Source of the DNA: Schizochytrium sp. TIO01
Taxonomy: Eukaryota; Sar; Bigyra; Thraustochytrida; Thraustochytriidae
Assembly: GCA_004764695.1 (NCBI GenBank)
Contig: SMSO01000034.1
Coordinates: 3,170,501-3,234,500 of the forward strand
DNA: 64,000 bases
Direction: 5' to 3'
This document shows positions 20,137 to 31,211 of the stretch, one piece after another. A model generated the notes under the pieces. That model ran no database searches, was not told the DNA's origin, and worked only from the letters and a program-made list of their open reading frames with translations. The translations under genes and the position numbers were made by a program. Numbering within the stretch: the first letter of the stretch is position 1; every line of letters begins with the position of its first letter.

Positions 20137-22557
20137 ATGCAACAGAAGCAGAACTCCAAAAGCAAGCGGGCCAGAAACCGAAGGAACCTGGCAGCGATGC
20201 GGGTTCAACGCTGCGCAGCGGCGCTCCTGGCCGTCCTGGTGGCGCTGTTAGTGCTAGAAAGCGACGGTCGACTCACCGGAAGACCTACAGACCGTGTGGA
20301 AGAGAACGAAGCTGGGCGTGGCGAAGCCTCAGCTTCTGCAGCTCGTGAAAAGACTGGTTCGACTCCCCAATTGGCAAGCTTAGAGCGTACATTTCAGCTG
20401 ATTGATATTTTTATGGGCACGACCATAAACCAAGAAGCAAAGACTACACCATCGGTCTCGCCACCGTTTGGCAATTTGCTCGTGGGACCCGAGACCGAAG
20501 CTGGTGAGAACAAATGTGTGCCTCCATACTACTATGACCGCACAGAGCTTACTGGCATCCGCCTTAGCCACTGGTTGAGTGGTTCATGCACGAACGACTT
20601 TGGATCTTTCAGTATCCGTCCTGGGTTTGCAGGTAGCTTTGTTTCGTCGTATACACACGACCAGGAGGATGGCACGCCAGCACTCTACAGCGTGCGTGAT
20701 CTCTTTGGGGGCCAAGTCAACATGACTACTGCTGCGACGTCTCATACTGCTGTCATTCAGTTCGATCTGAGCACAGATACTGCGCCTCTTGAAATCGAGG
20801 TTGGAGGTAATCGAGGTGACTCTGCGTGTACATGGGATGCTGATGCGGAAGAACTCTCGTGCCTGAACAAGGTCTACCGTCTCTATGCTGGAAATGGCCG
20901 TCCTGCTGGTTTTAGCGCCTACCTCAAGCTTCAAGTGAGACCTGCTCCTGACGAGGTTGTTGATGGTTCCAATGGCAATGCCGTACTTCGTTTCACATCT
21001 CAGGCTCACAGGGTAATTGTTCGTGCAGCTGTGTCAATGGTCGACTACGATGGTGCAAGTACTAACATGAAGATGGAGCTGGGAGATTCCTTCAATGCAA
21101 CTGAGGTTTCTGGGCAGACAAAACAAGCATGGCTTGAAGAAATTGGGAAAATCCGAGTTGGAGACGATGCCTCTGACGAAGAGCTAAGCAAGTTCTACAC
21201 CGCTATGTACCATGCGTCTCTTCTTCCTCGGGAGTTTTCCGACGCAGATGGCCGTTTCCCTTCCTTTGGAGGTGGGAGCAAGATCCACACTTGGCCAAAG
21301 GGTCATGTTTATTATAACGATTTTAGTGCATGGGACACTTTTCGTGCATTTCACCCATTGCACTCCATTATTAGTCGTCGACGATCTGTAGAATTTGCAA
21401 GATCTCTCGTGCAAATGGGTTTAGACGGAGGTTGGCTTCCTATTTTCCCGGCATGGAACTCCTACACTGGAGAGATGATTGGCGACCACGTTATTGCAAT
21501 CCTTGGTGACTTTATCACAAAAGGACTCTTGGACAGCGAGCCAGAGCTTATCAAACAAGCATACAAGCTTATGAAACAGAACGCAGAAAGCACCCCTAAC
21601 TTCATTGAGTACTATGTCGAGGGCAAAGGCCGACGCTCCCTTTCTGCATATAAGCGACTTGGCTATGTCCCTTTGGAAGAAGAGAACCTTCTTTCCTACC
21701 ACCCTTATGAGCAAAGCAGTCGCACAATTGAATACTCTTTTGATGATGCAGTGCTTGCAACAGTCGCCTGTGGACCGCGCATTAATGACACCAAAACCTG
21801 CGAGAGTATGACGAAGCGTGCTCAAAACTACCGGAACGTGATCGATAAGAGCTTTGGGTTTGTGAACGGCCGGCACGTTACGGGCCAGTTTGAGGCTAAA
21901 GCGCATGTCAACCCTGAAAGTCCGCAACATTTTGTTACTGAGGGAACACCTTGGCAATGGACCTTTGCGCCACTCCACGATCCAATCGGGCTCATGCATG
22001 CGCTAGGGCTCGACGAGGCCAAGTTTGAGGAGAAACTTGACCAACTTTTCGCCCTTGGTCAGTATAACCATGATAACGAACCTAGTCATCACATCGCTTT
22101 TCTATACAATTTTGTTGGCGCGTACCACAAGACCCAGAGCCGAGTGCATGAGATCCGGCGTTCCCAATATGGTGTTGGTCCCAAGGGCTTGTCTGGAAAT
22201 GACGATGCAGGACAAATATCTGCCTGGTATATTCTTGCGGCAATGGGGCTATATCAAACCAGCTCGCATCGACCAGTATTTCAAGTCTTTCAGCCTGTGT
22301 TCTCACATATTGAGCTACATTTGGAAAATAACAGCGTATTTACAATTAGCACACCAAGCCTACGCGAGACAAATCCGGCAAACACTGCGTATCTTCATGC
22401 CGCGGTCATTAATGGAGTTTGTATGCACCACGCCGAAATCTCGTACGACCAGATTATGTCCGGTGGACTTCTTGCGCTAAATGTCACTGATAAACCCCCA
22501 ACGAAGGCCTTTGTTTCGCACTGTGCACTCGATAAAGTTGCTCAAGCCGAAATATAA
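20137..22557 (+). CDS. Glycoside hydrolase family 92 alpha-mannosidase
   Basis: 806 residues from the first in-frame ATG (20137). A second ATG at 20197 begins MRVQRCAAALLAVLVALLVL. From 20197 the protein would have a cleavable signal peptide; from 20137 a basic tail of 20 residues precedes the same hydrophobic stretch, giving a type II anchor. GH92 landmarks are all present: NDFSAWDTFRAFHPL near 391, GWLPIFPAWNSYTGEMIGDH near 430-450, EGTPWQWTFAPLHDPIGL near 602, NEPSHHIAFLYNF near 647 and GNDDAGQISAWYILAAMGLY near 687. The family consists of Ca2+-dependent inverting exo-alpha-mannosidases, and the acidic residues of the NEP and GN-D-D motifs are the expected catalytic and metal-site groups. 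It should trim alpha-mannose from glycans in the secretory pathway or outside the cell. Linkage specificity cannot be read from sequence. Length matches the family. No intron. Confidence 0.9.
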   Translation: MQQKQNSKSKRARNRRNLAAMRVQRCAAALLAVLVALLVLESDGRLTGRPTDRVEENEAGRGEASASAAREKTGSTPQLASLERTFQLIDIFMGTTINQEAKTTPSVSPPFGNLLVGPETEAGENKCVPPYYYDRTELTGIRLSHWLSGSCTNDFGSFSIRPGFAGSFVSSYTHDQEDGTPALYSVRDLFGGQVNMTTAATSHTAVIQFDLSTDTAPLEIEVGGNRGDSACTWDADAEELSCLNKVYRLYAGNGRPAGFSAYLKLQVRPAPDEVVDGSNGNAVLRFTSQAHRVIVRAAVSMVDYDGASTNMKMELGDSFNATEVSGQTKQAWLEEIGKIRVGDDASDEELSKFYTAMYHASLLPREFSDADGRFPSFGGGSKIHTWPKGHVYYNDFSAWDTFRAFHPLHSIISRRRSVEFARSLVQMGLDGGWLPIFPAWNSYTGEMIGDHVIAILGDFITKGLLDSEPELIKQAYKLMKQNAESTPNFIEYYVEGKGRRSLSAYKRLGYVPLEEENLLSYHPYEQSSRTIEYSFDDAVLATVACGPRINDTKTCESMTKRAQNYRNVIDKSFGFVNGRHVTGQFEAKAHVNPESPQHFVTEGTPWQWTFAPLHDPIGLMHALGLDEAKFEEKLDQLFALGQYNHDNEPSHHIAFLYNFVGAYHKTQSRVHEIRRSQYGVGPKGLSGNDDAGQISAWYILAAMGLYQTSSHRPVFQVFQPVFSHIELHLENNSVFTISTPSLRETNPANTAYLHAAVINGVCMHHAEISYDQIMSGGLLALNVTDKPPTKAFVSHCALDKVAQAEI

Positions 22558-23393
22558 GTTAGGCTCTCCTTTACAACCGTGTATTGCATCAGTTACTACG
22601 TTTCTGTTGTTGATACTTAACTCTTAGAGCTGGCCGTCTCGCCTGGCGCCATTTCACTACAATTTAAAATACCTATTTAATTACTTTAAACTCGCTCTTG
22701 TACTCAGTTCCGGACCGAACAATTAATTCTTCCCTCGCAGCAAACCTATCTGGTTTCGTCTCCTCGTCCAATGGATTTGATCTGGTTTCCTAATTCCGCA
22801 GCCAACAACACTTCGGTGCTGTCTCTTTAATCCCATCATCCCTGTTTTGCACAATTAATTGCAAGACCTGCCTACGGATAGTAACAGTAGTGCGAGTAGG
22901 AGTATTCTTTTCTTTAACCATTTGCCAGATAAAAACCAAATTGTCAACGAGAAAACCAGCCACCCAATTGAGCATGTCGGTGATCGAGCGGGGTGCGAGC
23001 GTGACATATTACGTCACGAGCAGGATGTCGCGTAATCATCCGATGTGGCTGAAGCAGTTAAATCAAGCCTTGACTGGTTGTCGTTGGAATTCTGTTATTG
23101 TGTGCTTCATTTCGCTCGTTGGCTCAGCGTGAGTTGTCACATATCAACTTTCGTAGAAAGTTTTCATTTCTAAAAGAAAAAAGAAAAGAGAAAAGAAAAG
23201 GAAGCAAAGTTTCTTTGTGCAGAATGGACTCAGCAGCAGATCGTATTGCATATATAGCCACTGTCTGATTTTTTGGCTTCCGTGCATCGCGCGCGCTCGA
23301 CAAAGGAGCATGGATGCGCAGAACCATTAGCCAGATAACAAACGTGGAATAGTGAGCAAAGAAGAATAAGCTGTCGTTGCGGGCAACGGTGCA
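22558..23393. other. Intergenic, no supported gene
   Basis: About 840 bases with AT-rich and A/G-rich stretches (23165-23210). Only short open frames on both strands. The gene downstream starts at 23394. Confidence 0.55.
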
Positions 23394-25385
23394 ATGGAAG
23401 CGCACAACTGCAGCAGCGATCAAGAGCAAACTTACGACGTTGGAGGTAAACCTGTACAAGAAGAAGAACTCGTGGAGACGTTTGATGAAGATTATGATGC
23501 TGCATCAACTGCCTTGAAGAAAGAAATTAACCATCACGCTTATTTCAAAAACAGAGGCTGTTCAGCAGAAATCCCAAATACGGAGTCCTCGTTGTTTGCC
23601 CCAGCGATAGCAAAGAACGTGAAACAGCCCTGTACACCACTTGGGAAAGAGAAGCAACGGTCGGCAAGTGACGAAGAGATCTTCATGAATGAAGAAGAAT
23701 CAAAAATGAGTGATAGTGAAAGATCCCTTGCCTTAGGCCTTGAAGATGAAAATTTATCTGTATCTGGTATTCAAGACGAGGTACCTGCTGATGAGGATTG
23801 TGACGACTGCCCTGATTTGGTGAGCAGCATCAATGGAATTATATTCGTTAACGCACGTGATCTTGAGACTGAAGCGAACGCCCTTGACGAAGATCGAAAC
23901 GACCATGACCTCCCCGAACAGTATGAAAGCACTACTGCGGAATCACCCATAGTGCCGAGGCTTGAAATTGAAAGGCTTGAACGTGAAGACGATTGTGTCT
24001 CCATCGCAGACACAGATTCAGACTCCACACCTCCATCTCCAAAAGAAAAATTAATTTCCGCATGCCACAGGATGCCACCGCTGCCCCCTACACAAAATTC
24101 TTCACGAACAACTCAACATCGGACGGCTCCACCACCACCACCACCCCATAGCAAAAACTTACCCGCGAATCATCGAGCGCCGCCGCCGCCACCACCCCGC
24201 AAAGACCAAAATGACAATAACAGCGATAACCCGCGCAAAGGCAGAAGACTCAGTCATACCCGTGCCCCGCCACCTATACCTTCAAAACGTGCTGCCCCTC
24301 CCCCACCACCAGCACTTTCAAAATCTGATGCTACAGTACAGCCGTCTCCCCGTACCGCGTCTGAAATTAAGCGACCAGCTCCACCACCACCACAAAGCAA
24401 TGTTCAATCCGAGATTAGTACTGTGGAGAAGGATCATGAAGCTGGCACTCTCTTACCAAGCCCAAGGGAGAGCATTGAAGTATGCGAAGAGCGAAGCCAA
24501 GCAAGAACAAGCCAAGATACCAGGAGCATTCGCAGCCGATCTATGTCTTGTGCATCAGAAGCATCTATATCCTCTTCATCTTCGGTTGTATCTAGAGTAT
24601 CATCCGGCTCAGCTAGACGAGATGAAGAAGAAATCAATGCAGAAGCTATGGATAGACTAGCCGATGTGTCACGAAGACGCACACAACGACAAACAACTCG
24701 TCGTGGAATAAATGATCGCGTTAGAGCTGCTCTTGCAACTAATGACGCAGATCTGATTGTCTTCCGCCTTTTTGCGGAAATTGCAGATGCTATTCTTGCT
24801 AAATTACACGTTGTTCTTGCTGATTCGCCAACATGGCATCTGATTACACAGAAAGAGGGATACACTCCTGGGGCTGTGACAACTGGAAGCGTTGATGAAC
24901 AGGAACAGTGGATGGACCTGTTTGTACAATTGGCTTGCGGATGGCCTTCATCAAGTGTTGCATTTGGCCCTGTCAACCTAAATTCATCACATGCAATTGC
25001 TCAGCTTTATAACGAAGACGAGAGTGAGGATACTGAAAATGACCCAAACTTGGATCATGAGTATATTGGAACCTTAACTTTCAAGAAACCAGAAGATGCA
25101 GAAGATAGCCTTCCGCCTGGCCCAATAACTGACGCGATCCTGCATTTCCATTCTCAAGTGAGCGTTCTCGTCGAAAGGAAAGGTTCCTTAAACCCTATGC
25201 AAGTCTTACGCTTCGCCTCAACTGTAGCTGCGGCAATGGACAACATTGAGCGAATTCCCGTTGGGGAAGGTGGGACCCCAAAAAGGCCAACTGAGTTTCA
25301 AATGCAGTTTTTGCAGCGTCTAAACCATGCTGCACTTGAGGCACTACTTCAATTTGAAGAAGGCATGTCAGAGCTTTTACATTAG
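23394..25385 (+). CDS. Proline-rich protein with helical C-terminal domain
   Basis: 663 residues, ATG at 23394 (gcaATGg). The first about 220 residues are acidic and Ser/Glu/Asp-rich. Residues about 224-345 hold five proline clusters (TAPPPPPPHSK, RAPPPPPPRKD, APPPIPSKRA, APPPPPALSKS, RPAPPPPQS), the kind of spaced polyproline that binds profilin, SH3 or WW domains in formins and WASP-family proteins. After a Ser/Arg-rich linker, the last about 220 residues (from GINDRVRAALATNDADL) form an ordered, helical domain of mixed composition which I do not recognise. There is no FH2 or WH2 motif, so it is not a formin or WASP homologue by sequence. A role as actin or signalling scaffold is a guess from the proline clusters. 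No intron. Confidence 0.72.
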   Translation: MEAHNCSSDQEQTYDVGGKPVQEEELVETFDEDYDAASTALKKEINHHAYFKNRGCSAEIPNTESSLFAPAIAKNVKQPCTPLGKEKQRSASDEEIFMNEEESKMSDSERSLALGLEDENLSVSGIQDEVPADEDCDDCPDLVSSINGIIFVNARDLETEANALDEDRNDHDLPEQYESTTAESPIVPRLEIERLEREDDCVSIADTDSDSTPPSPKEKLISACHRMPPLPPTQNSSRTTQHRTAPPPPPPHSKNLPANHRAPPPPPPRKDQNDNNSDNPRKGRRLSHTRAPPPIPSKRAAPPPPPALSKSDATVQPSPRTASEIKRPAPPPPQSNVQSEISTVEKDHEAGTLLPSPRESIEVCEERSQARTSQDTRSIRSRSMSCASEASISSSSSVVSRVSSGSARRDEEEINAEAMDRLADVSRRRTQRQTTRRGINDRVRAALATNDADLIVFRLFAEIADAILAKLHVVLADSPTWHLITQKEGYTPGAVTTGSVDEQEQWMDLFVQLACGWPSSSVAFGPVNLNSSHAIAQLYNEDESEDTENDPNLDHEYIGTLTFKKPEDAEDSLPPGPITDAILHFHSQVSVLVERKGSLNPMQVLRFASTVAAAMDNIERIPVGEGGTPKRPTEFQMQFLQRLNHAALEALLQFEEGMSELLH

Positions 25386-25929
25386 TTTCCCCCTCCAGCT
25401 CTAAGGTCATTGGAGCAATCTACAAGGGCATTATAGCATATTTATAAACCAATGTCGCTTTTTCTTTCCTCATCTTCTATTGTGATAGATTTCAATGTGA
25501 AATTAATCTACCCCAGTCAAACTTTGAGTAACAGCAGCTCATCCCAAAAGCACAGGTGAAGATATAATTTGGGCTCTGATTCTGGCAATTGACTGTGCAG
25601 CTTTCATGAACAAGTTACCACTACTTAAAAAATTAATTATTGGTGGTATTGATAAGAAAAAATTATCAAGATATCATATATGATATTGCAAAGGTCCTTT
25701 ACCAAGCTAGATAAATTCTACTGCACTTAACCCTGCGAGACAGCCTCGACGGAGAAGCAACATTTTAACGCAAATCTGTTTTCTATTTCTCTTAGAAAAG
25801 GAGTTTTTTTCTCTACTAATAATTAGCCTGAATAGTTTGTTCGCACACATTGCGCAATCAACAGTCAGTGAATTACTTTTCGTAGGACCAAGGCCACAAA
25901 GCCTTGACAGACGTGTCCATACTGTACGT
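25386..25929. other. Intergenic with two adjacent inverted repeats
   Basis: AT-rich spacer. At 25649-25669 TTGATAA and TTATCAA flank a 7-base A-rich loop, and right after it (about 25670-25687) lies the near-palindrome ATATCATATATGATAT. These may form cruciforms or may just reflect AT-rich composition. No coding frame. Confidence 0.45.
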
Positions 25930-28900
25930 ATGGGGTCCTTTACTGGATTTCAAGCCTGGACACCACTGGTGGTCAAGACTAGCGTAGTGGTGGTTGTGGT
26001 AGCTGTGGCCACTGTTGCCGTTTTAGTCTTGCCTCGCCAGGAGGTTCCTCTGCAGGCCATCGAAGAGAAACGCCACCTTCGTGACGCAAAGCGTGCAAGA
26101 AAACGTGCAGAGAACGCCACAACTAGCGCTAATGATGAAGTCACATTAGATACCAAATCTGGACACCAAAGAACTGCCGCAAAGGAAAGTGCTCTCGTGC
26201 TTAGATTTGACGAGGTTGACCAGAACGATGCCGACCTTGTAGGTGGCAAGGGCGCTCATTTAGGCCATTTATCCTCTGCAGGCTTACCTATCCCTTCAGG
26301 ATTCTGTGTGACTCGTGAGGCCTACTTTCAAGGCATTTCTGGCCATAGCGAGCAGACTGAAAGGGTTCGAGAGGCTGTGAAGATCGCATACGAAAAGTTG
26401 ACCATAGAGTCTGGGGAGGATGCAATAGTTGCTGTCCGCTCAAGTGCAACTTGCGAAGACTCACAAGATGCATCTTTCGCCGGGCAGCTGGAATCCTATC
26501 TTGGTTTGAAGGGCTTTGAGGAGGTATGGCATGGTGTGCTCAAGTGCTGGGACTCCCTTAAATCAGACCGCGTTGTTGCATACAATTCAACAATCATTTC
26601 ACAGGAAGACACTCTAGGTGATAAAATTGCATGCTGCGTCGTTGTTCAGATAATGGTGGATGCGAGCTGTGCCGGGGTTCTCTTCACTGTGAATCCTGTG
26701 ACAGGTAATCGCACCGAAGCTACTATCACAGGTAGTTGGGGGCTCGGAGAAGCTGTTGTGAGCGATCTCGTCACACCTGACACCTGGATTGTTGATCGAG
26801 AAACTCAGCGCATTAAAGAGAGGAAGATATCAAAAGAGAAAACCCGCATGTACACCATGGATAAGAGTCTCTACAAGGGCAGCTACATCGTAGATGTGGA
26901 ACCAGAGGCTCTCCGCAGCACTCCATGTCTGAGTGATAAAGAGCTTTCGGAGCTTGTAGTCCTCGGTAATAGGATTGAACAAGTTTACGATTCTCCTCGA
27001 GATATTGAGTGGGCATTTGCTAGTTCGGAACCGACTACCACGGAAAACAGCGGCCAGAGAACCTTACAAATCTTGCAAGCTCGTCCAGTTACTACCTTGT
27101 CTAAGGGATACGGTGATGGTACCCCGCCCCCCACCATCAATGAATTCGACTCAAAGTGCCGACCAACGGACTGGATCACGACTTGCAATGCTGCTGAGAT
27201 GTTTCCTGGTGCCGGAACTCCCTTGAGCATAAGTACATTTGGCCGTGCTGCAAATCTTGCTTTGCAAATTATGCATTATTCATTTGGTGTACGTGATGAT
27301 ATTAATGAAGAAGAGAGTGTGGTAGGCTGGTTTTATGGATTCCAGTTTCTGAACATGACAAATACGCTTCGAGTTATGTGTGGAGGAATGATCGGGGCTT
27401 CAATGGCAAAGGAAAATGGCGAAATGGCGATTTTGGGTCGCGTCAATGATAAATGCTCTCTTCAAGAAATTATTGCTGCAAATGGCTCCAACAGAGCAAG
27501 CCTAGTTCGACGTCTCATCAACGGACTACGATACGCCTGCACGAGCCTTTTGGCAATTCCTTTACGTTTACCACGCTTACAAGAGCGTTTGAAGAATGTC
27601 AAATCCTTGAATTTGGAAAGTGCTCCGTTGTACAACAATAACCCTGCAGAGTTATGGCGCCAGCTAGACAACGAACAAGCTAATTATATTTCGCAATGGT
27701 CTGATGGCGTGATTTTGTCAAATTTGAGCGCTGCATTTCTTCTGGCTACAATGAAAATCTTTTGCATGGGGTCTCATACGAAACCATGGAGCACTGAAGC
27801 CGTCGCTGAAGTGAGTTGTCTAATTGCTAGTGGCTCAAGCAACGAGAGTGTTGCCGAGAGTTGTGATGCAGTTCAATCTCTGGATGCAATTGCGGCAGAT
27901 CTATTGAATGATCGTGAGCAGGCACATGATTTTGTATCCATGGATCCTGCGCAGCTTTTACCGCGACTTGAAGCGGCATCTGCATTGTTTGTCGAGACAC
28001 TTAAGAGGCATGGGCATAGGTGCATAAAGGAAGCTGAAATGCGCACTCTTGAATGGTCTAAAGACCCTCTTCCATTAGTTCGTCAGATACAAAGTTGTAT
28101 ACGTGCACACCTGGCGCGTGATGAGGCAAATGCTGATGGTTCGCCTCTTTTGGCGCAAAAAGCAAAAGTTGCCACAGTAGACGAGGTTTTGGCTCGTAAT
28201 TCTCACCTTTACAAAGTGCAAGCTTGGTTATTACGAGGAGTGTCTACCATGGCTCGTGAAGGAGTTCGTCATAGGGAGCTTGGCAAATCTCTTTGCATCG
28301 CATACCATACTGAACTCAAACGGGGCTATCGTCGACTAGGATTGCAGCTAAGCAAACTTGGTCGTCTTCCAGACCCGGATCTGGTCTATTTCTTAACACA
28401 TGATGAGCTTGGAGAGCTATGTTGCGAACCTGTGTGTTCTACAGAAATGCACAGACTTCGGATGAGGGCAATGCAACGGCGACGTCTCTTACCTTTACAA
28501 GAACGTCTTGTTTTTAAGGACTTGCACAAAGGTCGCCCGGAACCGACCTCAAGGACTGATTTTGCAGAAAATATGTTCGCTAATGGTAACAGCTCTAAGA
28601 TTACAGGCACTCCTGTTTGTATTGGAGATGCTCAAGGACCGGCGCGCGTCGTACGAACTTTGGAAGAGGCTCACGCGATGCAGCCAGGCGAGATTTTAAT
28701 TTGTCCTCAAACTGATGTTGGTTGGACACCGGTAAGTGAAACCTGATTCATCTTCTTAAATGCAACAACAGAAAAACGAAGGGCTAGATTGACTAATATG
28801 GGGGAGTTGTTCTGCGAGCTTGTCATTATGCTTGCGTCGGGCTTGTTGTTGAATTTTGGAAATCTACATTCCCTTTTCACAGTTTTTCTCTCTTGCCACA

Positions 28901-29074
28901 GGACTCGTAACAGAATTGGGTGGACTTTTGTCCCATGGAGCGGTAGTTGCCCGCGAATATGGCCTACCATGCATTGTCAATGTGCCTGATGCAACCCATA
29001 TATTTAGGACTGGACAGATTGTACGAATGGAAGGCTCTACTGGTAAAGTAAGCGTTGTTGAGGATAGACAATAA
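25930..29074 (+). CDS. Membrane-anchored PEP synthase / rifampicin phosphotransferase-like enzyme
   Basis: Two exons, 25930-28731 and 28883-29074, joined across a 151-base intron (GTAAGT...CACAG, phase 0), give 997 residues. The start is ATG 25930. Residues 17-37 (KTSVVVVVVAVATVAVLVL) form one hydrophobic anchor. An ATP-grasp nucleotide-binding domain spans about 92-400, with VGGKGAHLGHLSSAGLPIPSG, AVRSSATCEDSQDASFAGQ and LQILQARPVTTL. The middle (about 400-880) resembles the substrate-binding part of rifampicin phosphotransferase, including NAAEMFPGAGTPLS and HGHRCIKEAEMRTLEW. The C-terminal swivelling domain starts near 888 and its catalytic loop, GGLLSHGAVVAREYG with phospho-His about 952, lies in exon 2. 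The family moves a phosphate from ATP through the His to pyruvate or another small molecule. Substrate here is unknown; a PEP-synthase role is not proven, since the PEP-synthase C-terminal barrel is absent. Confidence 0.8.
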
Positions 29075-29253
29075 ACCTATTTAAAAGTCTGAAAACACTT
29101 CTACTTCTTGGTGTCACAATTCTGTTTTTTATAGGTCACATTTGTTCGGGCTATGAGTATGAGCTAGAAACACAGCAACAGAAAACCGTCGCGTATATCA
29201 GTCAACCAAATTTTTTTGAGATAAACTACCAAATAGATAACCAAGTTTGTTTC

Positions 29254-31211
29254 TTACAATAAAAAGTACATGGGGAGTCGGAGTTGGTCATCTGGCATTT
29301 GGCCCAAATCAGATGACTCACCAGATGTAAAGTTTTCGTTTTCACTTGTGCTGCCATCAGAAAGAGTCACCCTAGACGTATTCGAGGCATTTGGAAAGGT
29401 TTGTATATCACGTGGCTGACGTAAAACGTGCAGTTTGTTAGCCAAGAGGAGGTCATTCGGAGCTGAGTCACTTCGTGAGACGATTCCTGTATGTGGAGAG
29501 CTCACAACGTCGGTCTCGGCTGATGATGGGGAACGAGCATACCCGCAGTACTGTTCGAGAGGTGTAACAGATATTGTGGGTTGTTGAGGTAATGTTTGTC
29601 TCTTGTTGGGTTGTAAAGCTTCAATATTTGAAGTCGCTGCCGAGGTAACCGTGATTTCTGGGTTTCCTTTAAAGCTGATGCCAGATCGTTTTAGTGATTG
29701 ATGATCATTGTCTTCCGCCACCAAGAGCGGGTTGATAGCCGAGAAGCCAATTGAATTAGTCGACACGTTCATGTCAGAGAAAGCAAGAAACGTTGTTGTC
29801 GTGCTTTTGGCATTCATGCGCTGGATTTGCTGAGGCGAAGCAGGTGCAGGGTCAGGAATCGCTGTTACCTCTAAATCTGAGGTATCTAATTGCATAGAGT
29901 CATAGGATTCGAGTTTCAAAGGTTCCTCGAAATATGATAGGTCCGCGGGAGGTGCCACATCAACTGTCATTGCCACTTCGGAATTATTACTGCTGCTACT
30001 CGAGGTGCTCTGGAAAGGCTGAACATAGTAGCGCTTCGGGTCCGTGGGAAGAGCACTGGCACATGTTTGGAGAAGATCGTCAACGGTACTTGCATTTTGG
30101 AGTTGTATTTTACTTGGACCAGCAAAGAGAATTCGAGCATCGACTGCATGAAAAGATTGAGATGAGGAGTCAACACTCCCTTGGCTTGTCCATGAAGGTG
30201 TAGCATGAAAAGATGGCGATGCTGATAGCCCAGAAGATGATGAAGTCCCTGTTGCTCCAGCAACAGACTCCTTTGCGGTCTTCCACCAGAGACGCGCTGA
30301 TTCGCGATCGACAGATGAGCTCGACATGGAGCTCAACCGCACACTCATCATTTTATGCTCAAGTGGAAATTCGTCCACGTGAAGGTACTCACTGTCACTT
30401 CGGCTGCGGGGTCTTGAAGATGATCGTCTGAAGAGATTATGTGACTGTATCGTAGGATCTATTTCTTTAATTTCAGTTTTAACAGATCCTTCACTGTTCT
30501 GATCCTGATTATTTTTAGGACTGGGATTTTGTTCATGGAAACCCTCCTCCTTTAAAGTGTTTGTTAAAGACAGATTATCAACTTCTTGCTGCGGTGTCCG
30601 TGGTGCTGTGGTTGATGTTAATGTTGATGCTTTCAACGCTTGATTGATTCCTAAATTGTTGCCTTGAGGGCCAGCCAATGTAGATCCCTTGGTAACCACG
30701 AGTGGGTCATCAATTGAGATTAATGCGGGTACGCCAAGGGCTGAGATATGGCTTTGCTCATCTGGGATCCACTCCTCGTGGCCTAAATCCAGCTCACCAA
30801 GACTAAGGGATCTGCCCCTGCCAAAAAGCGAACTTTGCTGTTTCACGAGGCTCATGGGGTCTGATATAACCTCAACTTTTTCCAATCTCTGGACAAAAGA
30901 CTCTGTTGTTGCGGTGGGACTGATCTTTTCCTTAGCAGCACCCTAACTGACAATTTTCCACGAACTCGTCTCAACACTGTAAGTTGACTCCCAGAGACTT
31001 ACTTGCCCACTTGCAAATAACCAACCACTGAGCAACCGCAAACTGTTATAACAACGCAAGTGTGTGATCTTTCCGGCTCGTCTGCCATTCACCTCGTTAG
31101 AGATAGAACGCGGTAGCCTCAGGGTATAGCAATCAGTGAGTGTATCTACTAGTAGTACTTCCTGTTTACCAGTTGGCGTGATCTTCAGATCCCCACCTAC
31201 TTCGACTACAA
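29254..31211 (-). CDS. Ser-rich protein with upstream propeller-like exon (5' end incomplete)
   Basis: The last exon is 29254-30888 and a second exon is 31003-31211, joined through a 114-base intron with GTAAGT donor and CAG acceptor. The exon at 31003-31211 has an acceptor on its 5' side (CCACTCAG), so the gene begins further upstream. A candidate stretch is open at 31295-31433 (peptide with SLAIGGEEFWGF), but its junction phase is not settled. The 209-base exon encodes strand-like sequence (LKITPTGKQEVLLVDTL, GKITHLRCYNSLRLLSGWLF) suggesting part of a beta-propeller or PH-like fold. The large exon is Ser/Thr/Asp-rich and disordered, with SxxS clusters and no recognised domain. No ATG starts the large exon: its earliest open codon is a TTG, which supports the splice. 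Function unknown. Confidence 0.6.
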
